The notes beneath the pieces are model-generated. The model saw only the letters and a list, made by a program, of their open reading frames with translations, did not search any database and was not told the origin of the DNA. A DNA stretch of 64,000 nucleotides from Hirundichthys speculiger. Lineage: Eukaryota; Chordata; Actinopteri; Beloniformes; Exocoetidae. A program made the position numbers and the translations under genes. The stretch spans positions 2,232,001 to 2,296,000 of the forward strand of contig JAGFBZ010002260.1 in NCBI GenBank assembly GCA_018398805.1, read 5' to 3'. Shown here piece by piece: positions 48,601-59,455 of the stretch. Position 1 is the stretch's first letter. Each line of letters begins with the position of its first letter.

Positions 48601-48653
48601 CTCCCGCCGTGAAGCCGCTGCCTTTCTCTGTGGAGGCTCTGCTGAGGGCCTGA
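45260..48653 (+). CDS. dmrt2b: dmrt2b-like DM-domain transcription factor, 3 exons (45260-45646, 46817-46919, 47788-48653)
   Basis: The exons join in frame (phase 0, then phase 1) to a 451-residue protein ending in TGA at 48651-48653. Both introns are GT-AG: donors CAG|GTGAGT (45647) and G|GTAAAG (46920), acceptors TGTCAG (ends 46816) and TTCAG (ends 47787). DM proteins are nuclear factors that bind DNA through an intertwined zinc module; DMRT2 members act in somite patterning and left-right asymmetry in fish. The DM module spans about residues 67-122. A second DMRT2 signature, [15 protein letters not shown], lies at about 201-215. The C-terminal half is low-complexity and divergent. No dmrt1/dmrt3 exon is seen upstream, unlike the dmrt1-dmrt3-dmrt2a cluster, which favours dmrt2b. 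The family assignment is strong; 'b' over 'a' is inference. The gene is flanked by gene-poor repeat-rich DNA. Confidence 0.9.
45953..46299. mobile_element. Tc1/mariner-type MITE in dmrt2b intron 1 (copy A)
   Basis: The element is flanked by TA on both sides and has terminal inverted repeats: left CAGTCATGGAAAAAATTATT, right the complement ending AATAATTTTTTCCATGACTG. It is 347 bp long with no coding capacity. A TA target duplication with this architecture is typical of non-autonomous Tc1/mariner elements. A second copy in the same orientation lies at 49090-49540, downstream of the gene. Confidence 0.88.
46817..46919 (+). CDS. dmrt2b: dmrt2b exon 2
   Basis: This 103-nt exon starts in phase 0 and ends in phase 1. 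It encodes residues 130-163 plus the first base of Gly164. It ends with AKSILQG, matching the AKSILEG motif that follows the DM domain in vertebrate DMRT2 proteins; this identifies the exon even though the rest is variable. Acceptor and donor are both canonical. Confidence 0.88.
47788..48653 (+). CDS. dmrt2b: dmrt2b exon 3: DMRT2 signature block and C-terminus
   Basis: This terminal exon completes Gly164 and encodes 287 further residues. A run of seven CAG codons gives poly-Gln at about 181-187. The conserved [15 protein letters not shown] block (about 201-215) continues into a charged, probably helical stretch rich in Leu, Arg and Glu, then a Pro-rich segment. The remaining ~200 residues are polar, Ser/Pro/Gly/Gln-rich and probably disordered, with one aromatic cluster, [16 protein letters not shown] do not see the long conserved C-terminal blocks I associate with DMRT2A, which supports a dmrt2b call. 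Apparent open frames over this exon on the other strand and in frame +2 are GC-rich shadows. Confidence 0.88.
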
Positions 48654-48720
48654 CAGGCAAATGGAAAGCAGACTTTATTGCACTTCGTTCTCAATGGCCT
48701 TGAATCGACTGCTTTAATAT

Positions 48721-48726
48721 AATAAA
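48721..48726 (+). terminator. Polyadenylation signal AATAAA of dmrt2b
   Basis: A canonical AATAAA lies 68 nt after the dmrt2b stop codon and is followed within about 30 nt by T/GT-rich sequence. This would give a very short 3' UTR of roughly 90 nt. Later signals could also be used. Confidence 0.6.
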
Positions 48727-49089
48727 TGCAAGTTTGTATTGCAGATTTTATAACGCCCCCCCTTTAAAGTGGCAACAGCTGTTAAGAGATATATTTTTTT
48801 CCCTATTTGAAAAACATTTATTTTGTTATTTTGATATTGTATTATCCATGAAAATATAAGACTTAAATACAAAAACATGGTCTACAGTACTGTATTTTTT
48901 TTAAAATTAGAAAACCCTAAATCCTGTTTTCTGTTTTCATCCTCAGTCATATTTAATCTCCTTTCCCACAGGAGAAATACACAGAACAAACCTAAATGAT
49001 GAAAAGTCAACTGTGCAAACTTGTTCCTGTTCCTTTATTCCTTAAAAAAAAAGTCATTATTTGACTTTTTTTTTTTTTATCAAGATATA

Positions 49090-49540
49090 CAGTCATGGAA
49101 AAAATTATTAGACCACCCTTGTTTTCTTCAGTTTCTTGTTCATTTTAATGCCCGGTACAACTAAAGAAATGAAATGAAAAATACTTTATTTATCCCATAA
49201 AGGGAAATTCAATGGAGTAAGGGCTCTCTCTCTTTTTTTTTTTTTTTAAAGGTACATTTCTTTGGACAAATATAAGTATAACCACAAAGATTGCTCATAA
49301 GAGTTTTGTTTAAGAGCTGATATCTTACCATTTTCCATGGTTTTCTTGATTATAACCTAAATCACTTAAGTTTTTACATCAATAGCTATGGCGTTGTACT
49401 GCCAAAAACACTGCTTTTATGCATTCAGTGTTTTCTTTTCTGTCTGTTTTAGTCACATGATGACATTTAGTGGTACCAGGTATTAAAATGAACAAGAAAC
49501 TGAAGAAAAAATGGTGGTCTAATAATTTTTTCCATGACTG
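49090..49540. mobile_element. Tc1/mariner-type MITE downstream of dmrt2b (copy B), carrying a nested LINE tail
   Basis: Its termini and TA flanks match those of the 45953-46299 copy, and the two align almost throughout. This copy is about 100 bp longer, mainly because of an insertion at 49167-49251. It lies about 440 bp after the dmrt2b stop codon and in the same orientation as the intronic copy. Confidence 0.88.
49167..49251 (-). mobile_element. Minimal L2-like LINE 3' end inserted in the MITE
   Basis: Read on the minus strand, this carries the LINE 3' tail GGGATAAATAAAGTATTT followed by a TTCATTTCATTTC tail. This resembles the 3' end of the larger LINE at 16021-17121 (GGGATTATTAAAGTATTT plus ATTC repeats). 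The sister MITE at 45953 reads straight through this point, so it acts as an empty site. A TAAAG target duplication flanks the insert (49162-49166 and 49247-49251). Confidence 0.75.
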
Positions 49541-51264
49541 TAGATGTAGGTGTCTGCCCTTATGCTGCCTAAAAAATATCTTTCAAGAAAAAAGATAATG
49601 AAAGGAACATAAACTGAAGGAAGCAGTTTCAAAGACACTTAGAGGACTTAAGGTTTCCAACAGATGTTTCTCCAGCTGTGTTTAAAAAAAAAAGGAAAAG
49701 AAAAAACCTTGTATATAATTTTCTGGATGTCCATATTTAAAACATAATAATGTTTTAGTGCACTGTTTAATATCTCATGGATTACAGTTGCATTTAAACA
49801 ACAGACTGGCAATGTGAAAAAAAAAAAATTAGTAAAAGGGCGAATCAGAAGGAGCCAGTGTTGCCAAGGCGACATTGTTCTTTATTGTACGCCGAGGCTG
49901 ACGCCAGTTGAGTTTGTTTGAACACGCATTTGATCCATATCCACTTTCTTACTTTTTCTCTCTTCCAGTTTTTTTGTTCGGCTCTGTGATCTCGCAGAGA
50001 TGGGGGTCAGATACATTTGACAACTCTGGACCTTGTGGCGTCAACACCGAGGCGATAACGCCGTCTTTGTTTGTGGATGCCTACCAGCATATCAGAGAAG
50101 CCTCCTTCTCCGTATTTTCTTTTTTTTTTTTCCACAGACAGACAAGGATTGTTAAAGATTGGCACAAAGGACGATGAGGTTCTCAAGGATGAAAGCGCCG
50201 CGTGTGTGCCATTGTGTTTTATTGTGCACCCGTCTGTGTTAGCTTAGCGATATTACAACCAATTCTTTAGGACAAATTGACATTTCCACCACTGATGATT
50301 AAAAAAAAGTTAAGTAGCAGTCACAAAGGTGTCAGAGTGGCTTCTGTCGAAGAAGAACAGAGAGGATATAAATCAGCTTCTCCTCCCCAGAGGGAAGCAA
50401 TAGGGGAAAAGCTAATTCATTTGTTTCCCTCATGTTTCATTGTGGCGCGTCCTGAGATGAGATACGATATAAATGCCACTCACGTCCTGCTGCTCTCATT
50501 AGGATTCTGCCAGGGTCGGACAGATTAGCTTCATTGTTCTCTGCTCTTTGGATCGCCGTGATTGTATCTGCAGCCACCAGTGTATTAACATTTCTCTCCG
50601 CGGGCCAGGTGGAGGGAAGGAGGAGGAAAAGGGGACAATGTGGGGTGTTATTAGATTCGGGGCAGATTGCTGACAAAGCAGTGTCAACAGGCTGAAACAT
50701 GCTCCAACACTTCTCCTCGGCTCCTGGCCCTCTGCCTTTTGTCACCCACCTTGTGGGCTCCGCTCATGCATTTCCATTTTAGCCAGATTGATTTCACTCC
50801 GCTCGGGGTAGAAAAGCTTTCTCTGCAACTCTGACATTTATAATTCAGCCGCGGTAGTGACAGGAAGAATTGGAGGGGAGAAAAAAATGAAATAGAAAAG
50901 ATTTTTGAGATCTGTTATGTAGGGGGAATATGAAAAAGGTCTAGCGCCCGAACACTGCATGGGCTTAAAGTAGACATGCCTCTTTTAAAAAAAAAATTCC
51001 GAGGGCTTCTGAAATGTCTGTGACATGCTTGGGATACCTCAAAAATACAGTACAAAAGCTCCCTTTTGAAGCATGTGTCTTCAGCTCTGTTCATAGCAGC
51101 TGGTTTTTGGGGGGTGGGGCTCGTGAGTCCTGTTTTTTTGCTTTTTTGAAATAGTTTGTGGCACTCTTAAATACAAATCTGCCTTCAGCTCACTCGGATC
51201 ATCAAAATGCTGCTCCTTCCTGGTCCTGGCAGCACTCGACTAACATTGTTTGTGTTGTTTAAAT
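49541..51264. other. No gene recognised downstream of dmrt2b
   Basis: No exon-like motif. The part at 50440-50620 is balanced in composition with few simple runs and could be conserved non-coding DNA. No repeat family recognised. Confidence 0.4.
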
Positions 51265-52114
51265 CAGTGGTTCTCAACTGGACTGGCTTCAGGACCCACC
51301 ATCACCCTTAATGACAACCCGTGACTCAAATCAAGGCAAATTTCCAACTTAGAATATCACAGAATGCCAACACAAAAAAATAAGTTTACTGGTGAACCAA
51401 AATGGCAAAAACCAAAATGGCATAACCAAAATGACTTCAAGTGGGAAATATTCCCATTGATGCTCGATTAGCTGCATTTTAATTAAATCCAAAACACTTC
51501 ACTTTAGTAACTTCAGCCTTTTTGAACAGACTCAACATGCACCAACATGAAACAAAACTGTGCAACCACTGAGCAGTAGTTTCAAAAATAACTCAAATAT
51601 ATAGCATTTGCTGAGTACCGACTTCCTGAATATATAACAATTTCCTATTAAAACTATCTAGTCACTTATTTAAGTGTTAATCATAAGGCTGACATAACAA
51701 TCAGAACATTTCAGTAACAGCCATTTTTAAGACTCATCAGTGCTTTTATGCAACCACTGAGCAGTAGTTTCAAAAAGAACTCAAAATATATAGTTTTAGC
51801 TGAATAACCACTCACTGACCTTTGTCTTCAAGATAAGAAAATCCATATCTCATATTCTTCGTTGTATCTGCGTTTCACCATGCTCAACATATGTAAACAA
51901 ACTTTGCTAGTCTTTTTCTGAGGTGTAAACTGGCGGGTGTCAACTCGCATTACAGGGCATTATCGCCATCTACTGTTAAAGAGTATGAATGACATGCATT
52001 TTTTTTTTTTTTTTTTTTTTTAGCATTTCCTTCCCCAGGCAAAAGGCCCACGACCCACTGGAAACGGGTCTGCGACCCACTTTTGGGTCACAACCCACCA
52101 GTTGAGAACCACTG
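51265..52114. mobile_element. Non-autonomous hAT element with perfect 8-bp target duplication
   Basis: Termini are CAGTGGTTCTCAACTGG and its inverted copy CCAGTTGAGAACCACTG. The identical octamer GTTTAAAT flanks both sides (51257-51264 and 52115-52122). The interior (850 bp) is non-coding. It contains an imperfect direct duplication beginning AACCACTGAGCAGTAGTTTC (about 51564 and 51745) and a T tract near 52000. Subterminal ACCCAC/GACCCAC motifs recur near both ends. Confidence 0.92.
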
Positions 52115-52122
52115 GTTTAAAT

Positions 52123-54043
52123 CACCCGCTCCAGGTTGGCCGACAAGCTCATCTGCAAGACAACCACCATGCCGCTCCCCATGGAAGGTGCCCGACTGTT
52201 CCTTTGCAGACTTTCTCAACATTTGGGGTGTCCGCTCACTGCCCATCTGTAAACCAGTGTAACCAGCGGTGGGATGTGGAATTGTGTAGATTCAAAGATA
52301 GGGAAGCTGGATAATTCTACTCTGATCCGGGTCTGTGATGTCACAGTACCCTGAAAATCTGAACCATCAGAAATGTGTATACTTTCAGGCCAATGCAGCC
52401 CTACAGGAAGTGACATGCTTGTGTTATGCTGGACTTTTTTGATTCGTTTGATTCAAATATAAGCTCTCATGTACAGAAAATTGTGTTTTTTTTAAAAACC
52501 TCCAGAAGTCGTCCCTCAACCAACCACTGCAGTCACCACAGGTCTCTTCTTTGTCTAGCGGGAAGCCATCACACTATAGCTGCGTGGTGAAGAATTATCA
52601 TAATTATCTTTCCCCGCTCCATTGCCTTCATTTCCTTTAAGCGTCTTTCTGTGTTCACGCTCACTATGTGCATAACCAGACATGTGAGGAAGGCAAATTC
52701 TCATTCAAGGGAGCATTTCACAAGACTCTGGCCTCAAATCAAGACCGGACTGATGCAGTCCGACACCTCCACTTGTTTGGTATGATCAGTCAGCTCTCCC
52801 CTCGGACAGATCATCAGTAACATTTAGTATCAGGAGTCAGTGGAAAGCCTTTGATCGTCCTGCCAGCTCGCCTCATTACGGAATAAGAGCGGACTAAAAG
52901 CACATGTCTTGGTGGGGGCAAGGTCGTTTCCCTTGGCGCTTCTTAGAGAGAAACAATCTGAATTTAATGGTTGCTAGTATGTGGATGTTAGAACAGGGGA
53001 AAATAAAAGAAGTTTGTGGTGTGATGACAGCCTGACACACTAAATTTATACAGGTAAAAGTAGTACTCCTGCTCAAAAAGATTCTTGTTGGTATCCTGAA
53101 AATGACTGAAAGTGAAGATTTCTCATAGATTTGGTGGATTTGCATGAAAATTTCAATAACATTTTGCTCAACCAAAACAGTTTTGGTGCTTCAAAGTCGA
53201 CGAGATGCTGGGATATGATTGTGTTTTTTTTTTTTTGGAACATGCAGATGATAATACAGATCTGTTTTGATATATTCCACCGGTTATTGTTTTGGTTTGT
53301 GCGTGGTTGGTGTGCGTCTGAGGTCCATGTCTGCTCCAACTGTTTGGTCTGAGTGAGCGCTTTAAGCAAATCATTCAAACCCTGCTGGTATCTGAATCGC
53401 TATAATAAGCCAACACTTTCTATTTTTACTCTTAACATGCCAGAATAATGTTGCGGGATGTTGTTGTGCAGTCTTTTACTTCCCTCTCAGGCTGAAGAGC
53501 TTTGTTATAGTCACAATTTTCATTTTAAGGCCCCTATAACAATGATAACGCTTTGAATATATTTTAGTTGGATACGGTGCACTGTAAAAAATTCATCGTA
53601 AAATAACATTTAGCGTTTTCCTAACAAGTGACAAATGACAGAATATACACACATAGCACACAAAACCAGTGGGGAAAAAGCTCAGTTTACCATCTAAACA
53701 AGTAAAAGCATCATAAAAAGACGAGAACGTGTGTTCTTGTGTGTCACAGAAAACCGTCACTGGGAACCAGCTGCTACATGTTGCAAATAAAACCTTGTTA
53801 TTGGTGTAAAGATAAGATTCAAAAATGCAACAATGTAAAGATCAACACTGAGAAAAAAATAAATAAAACAAAACAAGACAAAAAACCCCACTCTTTGCCA
53901 GCATTTCCACAGTCCAACTCTGAATTCAGCCATCCCGTTGTTTTACCAACATAAATCATATTTCAGTGACAAACTCCCCAGTCCTTGAATTTTTGTGACA
54001 AATTAAAATCACCTTCGCTCACTCGGATCATTTCCGTTACTTG
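52123..54043. other. No gene recognised
   Basis: Short overlapping frames on both strands without motifs. I see neither transposon termini nor RNA genes. Confidence 0.5.
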
Positions 54044-54412
54044 TGTTATGCCCAGCTCGTGGGAGAGCATAACAAAGAAGGGAGGTCCACCCAATGACAG
54101 CTTTTAAACAGAATGATTAATTTATTGAAGGTAAAGTATCATAAGGAACTCAATGATAAAGTCAGAGAAACCAAGGCTAAACTCAACATAAACAACCCAA
54201 ACAAAACCAGAGGGTGCCAGGAAGGCACCAGCCTTCCAGGAGGAAGAGAGAGAGACATCTTGGATTACCCCGAGCTTTTAAAGGCTAGACACAGGTGAAA
54301 GCAATCACCAACGAGGAGGGAGGGGCAAGCAACCAGGGAGAGGAGGGAACCTGCAAGAAGAAAGCAGAGGCAGGAACACAGGGAAACTGATCTGAGGCCT
54401 GTGGCCGTCACA
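54044..54412 (-). mobile_element. Probable solo LTR, minus orientation
   Basis: On the minus strand the 369-bp unit begins TGTGACGGCCACAGGCC and ends GAGCTGGGCATAACA, i.e. TG...CA. An AATAAA lies near its downstream end (complement at about 54121). Flanks ACTTG and CTTAT share CTT, so a target duplication is possible but not clear. No internal genes are present. Confidence 0.5.
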
Positions 54413-54440
54413 CTTATAGTAGTATAAAAGCTGGACTACA

Positions 54441-54495
54441 TAACAACAACAATAACAATAACAATAACAACAATAACAACAACAACAATAATACA
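54441..54495 (+). repeat. (AAC/AAT)n microsatellite
   Basis: Mixed AACAAC and AACAAT units occupy about 55 bp just right of the solo LTR at 54044-54412. The minus-strand frame here (runs of Cys and Tyr) is a repeat artefact. Confidence 0.9.
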
Positions 54496-55554
54496 TTTTA
54501 TTTATATTGTACTTTACATTTTACACTTTACAAATTTCAAAATGCTACAGCAAAAACAAATTAAAAAAGCAGAAAAGCAGCAGCAGTGATTGATAAAATT
54601 CTAAAATAAAATATTTCTACAGAGAACTACATTGATGAATAGAATATAATTAAATATTATTTGATGAATTATTTAACTTGATGAATTGAACTGACTTTTT
54701 TGCTCTGATAATGCCTGAAAAAAAAACTTGACAAATATTTTAGTTATGTTCAGTCTTATTCAGTCTTAGTTTATTTTGACATCAAATTCACTCAAACTCA
54801 GCTCTGCCATTTTCAATCAAGAATTTCAAAAGCAGGACTTGTTCAGAAGGGGTTACGTTCTCCCATCAGAGATGCTGGTAGTGCATCTGCTTTCTTTTTT
54901 TCCCCTCCTCTATCACATCCCTGTAATTTAAATTATAGTGCGACAGCTGAATACTTTACATTTTCAACATTCTAGTATGTACCAGCACCTACCTGAACCA
55001 ACACTTGGCCCTATCTGCTCCATTTTCTGTGTTCACAACAAGGTCCAGGGTGTCCTGATTGTTTCTGGGATCGAAGGGGAGGGTTTAAGTGGCGGGCTGC
55101 CTCGCTGGAGCCAACCTCAGCTGTCATCTGGTGACAGACTGGCTTTGACAGACAATATAGATTAAACAAGATAAGACGGCCTTTATCGTCATTACACTGA
55201 GACCAGCACAGCATAATTGGAGGGCCACTCCTGAAGACATATTAAAGTAGAGTCAATGAAAACACTTACTATATAAAAACCCTTCAATTAAATGATTCAT
55301 GTGGGTGTTGAGTGTCTTGATAGATATAGTGGAAAAACTGCTTTTCAGTTTTGCTTTTTACACTTGTCTGAGTAGCCTCCAGGAAGAAGGTGGTCTTCAA
55401 CGATCTTCTTTTTCCAGAGAAGAAGAGAGAGGTGGCGATGTCATTCAGAGAGCCGCTCGTCATCAGACCAGCCTCTGCAGCTCTTTCTTTACAGCCGGTC
55501 TGCACCCAGCACAGTGATGGAGTGCTCCAGCATGCTTTTGATGGTGGAGCGGGA

Positions 55555-55860
55555 GAGGTACAGCCTGGACGGGTTTGCCAGTCCATCACAAGAGCACAAG
55601 GAGAAAACCATGCAACTGTCATGCATCAGACAGTTTAAATTCACCTTTAAACTGTCTGCAGTCATCTACCACCAGTACTCAGGGATGCTACTATCTGGGT
55701 CTTTCTGGTGGGAATACCCCTCCCAAGAAAAGCATGCTGCAAAGGGGGAATATGCAAATTCTACACAGAAAGGCCCAGATGGGATTCAAACCAGGAAGTT
55801 TCTTGCAATGAGGCAGGATGGCTCACCATCCCACATGGTGTGGTATTCCCACCCAGTTAC
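55555..55860 (-). mobile_element. Rex3/RTE LINE 3' UTR fragment
   Basis: GCCTGGACGGGTTTGCCAG is followed about 180 bp later by ATGCAAATTCTACACAGAAA, GGATTCAAACCAGGAAG and TTGCAATGAGGCAGGATGGC. This is the order seen in the longer Rex3 3' UTR: 'chemical' CTGGACAGG block, then ACACAGAAAGGCCC, GGATTCGAACCC and GTGAGGC. It extends further into the element than the other tails in this window. Confidence 0.62.
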
Positions 55861-56099
55861 AAAAGGTTGATGTAGTTTTCTCCAGTTTCCTGCAGCCCAG
55901 CAAGAGAGATCACAACACTTGATGACACGGCATATTGGGACACTGGCGAGATGGCAATAGGGGTATGGTGGCACGACCCCTTTAAATCTTAAATGAAAAT
56001 AAGAGTTTTCAACTTGTAATTTAAAGACTGCTTTAACTATTAATTTACAGGCAATGCAAATTTCATTAACTCAAAACGCATCATTAGTGTAAAGATCTA

Positions 56100-56770
56100 A
56101 AGTCCAGGAAATATTGAAAACAGCTTGAATCATCTTGGCATTTTTGTTCCCAAAATCCGACTGCACCTTCTCTGCTGGGGACCATGCAGGACTGCAGGCA
56201 CACCAGCTCAGCATCTCTGCTCTCTTTTGCCTCAGCTTTTCCTTTGTAATGCGTGCAGAATGGAGCTTCGAATTGTCTTGTTGAAAAATGTATGGCCGTG
56301 CCTGGAAAACACGTTCTCTTCAGGGCATCGCGTGTTGTTCCAACATCTCCATGTGGTTTTAAGCACTCACACCGCCGTCCCAGAAGTGTAAATGGGCTTT
56401 TCCAAGGACGCCATTATCATCGCAGGTCCTGGCTTTTGAACTTCTATAACAGCCTGGAAGGTCTTTTTCATCCTTGGCCTGGAACACAGCACGTCAGTTC
56501 TTCCAGGAAAGATCTGGCGTGCTGATTCCACTGTGCGGTGATTCAACCCAGATACCTCTGAGCCAAAGCACGCGGGACATGGTTAACATAAATCTTTTAT
56601 TTTTGCACAGTAACATTTTTGAGTGGCAAATGTGAACGTAGCTCCGTATTGTACGTCCTTGAGAAATGTTTCCCACAGTGATCCCTCACCCCTGCGGTTA
56701 TATCAGCTGTTAATGATGGTTCATGATAGGTGTTTAATCCGTCTGCTTAAACCGTTAATTTTACACGAAA
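56100..56770. repeat. Interspersed repeat, decayed DNA-transposon-like family (longer copy)
   Basis: Phrases such as ATTGTCTTGTTGAAAAATGT, CCTGGCTTTTGAACTTCTAT + AACAGCCTGGAAGGTCTTTT and GGAACACAGCACG follow, in order, a repeat I have seen widely in fish genomes. Its right half (CATGGTTAACATAAAT ... GTTTCCCACAGTGATCC ... TATATCAGCTGTTAATGATG) is matched by 63730-63880. No coding frame survives. Confidence 0.55.
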
Positions 56771-59089
56771 CTAATCTAAATGAAATCAACTCAAAACGTA
56801 TCAGTCAGTCCCAAGCTCTAAATTCTCGCAAATCCCGACACGACTTCGGCGCCGTCTTTTTGTTGGAAGCTTTTATTTTTATCTGTAAGACACTGCATTT
56901 GCTATGCTGATGAGTGTTCATTACACTCCACACGGCCATCCCTCTATTTATTTCAACAAGTATCATGCAACACTGAGTGTCGTGGCTCGGGGCAGAGCGT
57001 TTGATCCGTCTGCCAACTTGCCATGCACTTTTGATTTGCTGCTGCCTTACCCTGCCCTGAAACTGCCCCGCATGCTCGCCGGTGTCTGGTAGCCAAGCCT
57101 GACTCAGGAATACTGGTGTAGGGTTACTCTGCACTCCTATATGTGTGTGTGTGTTCGAAACATGGGGGCGGCCCTCCCGAGTTTGATTTGTGACAAAGGC
57201 GTGGAAGAATGATTTGATGCACAATAATCTGGATGCTATACAATCATCTTTAAAATCCATGAAAGGTATATTTATGGAGGGTTTAGGTGCGACTGATGCA
57301 TAGCGAGAGCCAAACGGTAAAACAAATTTGCCTTTGACTTTCCAACTTAAAACGGCCCCAGCGCCAGAGTTTGACAAGCCAAGCTCTCAATCATCGTGAC
57401 CTCCCCTTCAGCCGATGGAGTGATTTATTTAGACTCTTGAAAGCGGAGCAGAGAGTGATTCATCACAGTTTAAAAAAAAAAAAGAAACGAAAATTTACAA
57501 TGGCATGAGACGGATGCTTAAGTTATCTTTTTTGGTCCGCAGAGATCTAATCTTGCAATTTGGTTCTCCATTGGATTACAATGGAGAGATATACGATCAC
57601 TTCTAGTGTCAGACGATCAGCGGAGGGACAAACAAGATATAATCAACAGATAATGTCGTCAGACAGCCGACGTAAATCTGTCTTCGGGTAGATTTTGAGC
57701 ACCGCAGGTCATGTTGCTGTTGCTGTCACTTCAAGACTGTTTCATTAAAAACGGCTTTATAAAGAAGAAGCAAAGTACTCCCAGTCTTTAGGCCGAGGTT
57801 AGACAAATCTATGAGTGTTTTTAATTAAAAACAAATCAAAGCTGTCTTTACGTTCATGAACTTCCACTTTTGCTCGTTTTGTGCAGCCCTGTACCGATTT
57901 GAGTCTTGATTGCAAGACATTTCAGTTGCAGTAAGCATTTTTCTTTCTAAAGCTCTCCGCCGGCCCGAGACACCATATTCTGCGGCGGAGTTGCTCTGTG
58001 AACTCGCGGCGACGGCAATCGGAGCTAAAAGAAACAACAACGCTTTAATAGGGAACAAGAGTCTGGTCTGCCCTCTGACAGGCACATTCCTAATTGACTG
58101 TAGTTGAGTCCTGGTCCGACCGCCGCCACCCTTCATTTAACATAAGGACAAACACACAGCCTCTCAGCTTAAAAGACAGCCCTGTGTGTAATCGAGTCCG
58201 CCGTGGTAGGACAAGAAATTTCACAGCTTTAAAAACATCTTTGAAACAGGCAGTGTAGAGTTCTCTCCTGCGCCTCCCCACTTACCCTCATCCTGTACTT
58301 TGTGGGATTTTCCATACGCCAACGTGTGTGTGTGTGTGTGTGCTAGCATGCGTATGTGTGTGCGTGCGGACCTGCCCTGTCCCTGTTCTAGAGGCCTTGG
58401 GGACGACCGGGGTGCCTGGTGCTGCAGCTGCGTGGTGATCCGGTTACCGTCACATGGTCCCGCTTGGCTGCTGAAGAACTACCTCTGCAATATTAGAAAC
58501 CGAAACAGACCGCAAGATCGCACTTTCTCTAACCCCTCTATTTCAATAGCTGTCTCTGTCTCCAAAAAACATTATATCACTGAGGAGTAATGTGCACCAA
58601 CGTTGAAACCCTGCGTAACCGTGACACGGAGGTCAAAGGAAATGATGTTGAACTTAGCACTGGGCCACAATACATTATTCATTTAGATACAAGGGATATT
58701 AGATCGTTACATTTCCATGTACTGAAGGATCACAGTTTACAAAACATTAATTACATTATAAATACTAATCCGTATTATGCTACGTTACCTCAGGGAAGAA
58801 CTGCCAGGTGACGGACCAGCTACAGTAAATTAGTGAGACGAGTAATAAAGTGCTTGAACGCAGGAAGGAAAATAAGGAGACCTGGCTGAATGACAAGCTT
58901 CAGAAAAGCGCTAGAAGGAAAAGATTAGCAAAGAAGAGGTGGGATTGCAGCTGGGACCTGATCCCATCCAGTGCTGCTACCTACATCTGTTTATATAGTC
59001 ATGTACTAACAAGGAACCAGTCAGAAAATAAGTGCTGCAACTCTTAGTGCTAAAGCTAATGGATAATAACTATTTATACATTTTGTCTA
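56771..59089. other. No gene recognised
   Basis: A 190-codon minus frame at 56805-57377 lacks any domain and has irregular composition; I treat it as chance. A (GT)n run lies at about 58325-58342. The stretch 57480-58140 is balanced and could contain conserved non-coding DNA. Confidence 0.4.
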
Positions 59090-59455
59090 GTGTAGTGTTG
59101 CCAGGGTGTATGTCCTCCATCCTCTCTCTGTGCCTGTATTCCCTCTCTTTTTCTTTCTTTACCTGGCTGGTCTTCAGCAGGAAGGTCCCCCCATATGATC
59201 CAGATCCTGCTTAAGGTTTCTTCCTCTTAAAGTTTTTCCTTGCCACTGTTTGGCTGAAAGGTTTTTTTTTTTTTTTTCTAGTTGTGGGAGTTTTTTTACT
59301 TGCCATCATCCTTGATTTGGATTTAATATTATAATTTTAGTTAATGATATTTGCTCGGGGGTCATGATCTGTGTGTCTGTAAAGTGCCTAGAGACAATTG
59401 GCATTGTAACAGACGCTATACAAATAAAATTTAATTGAAATTGAATTGATGACAT
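59090..59455 (+). mobile_element. LINE 3' UTR copy ending in ATTGA repeats
   Basis: AAGGTTTCTTCCTCTTAAAG + TTTTTCCTTGCCACTG, then GTCTGTAAAGTGCCTAGAGAC, ACAAATAAAATTTAATTGAA and ATTGAATTGA is a very common teleost repeat tail. I associate it with a LINE (RTE/Expander-like), but the family name is not certain. Coding sequence is not seen upstream. Confidence 0.6.

Noticed and set aside
54305..54496. Cys/Tyr-rich minus frame resembling a small cysteine-rich peptide
   Set aside because: The cysteines come only from the AAC/AAT microsatellite read in antisense.
56805..57377. A 190-codon minus-strand gene
   Set aside because: No domain, no splice or regulatory context, and the overlapping region has short frames on the other strand as expected by chance.
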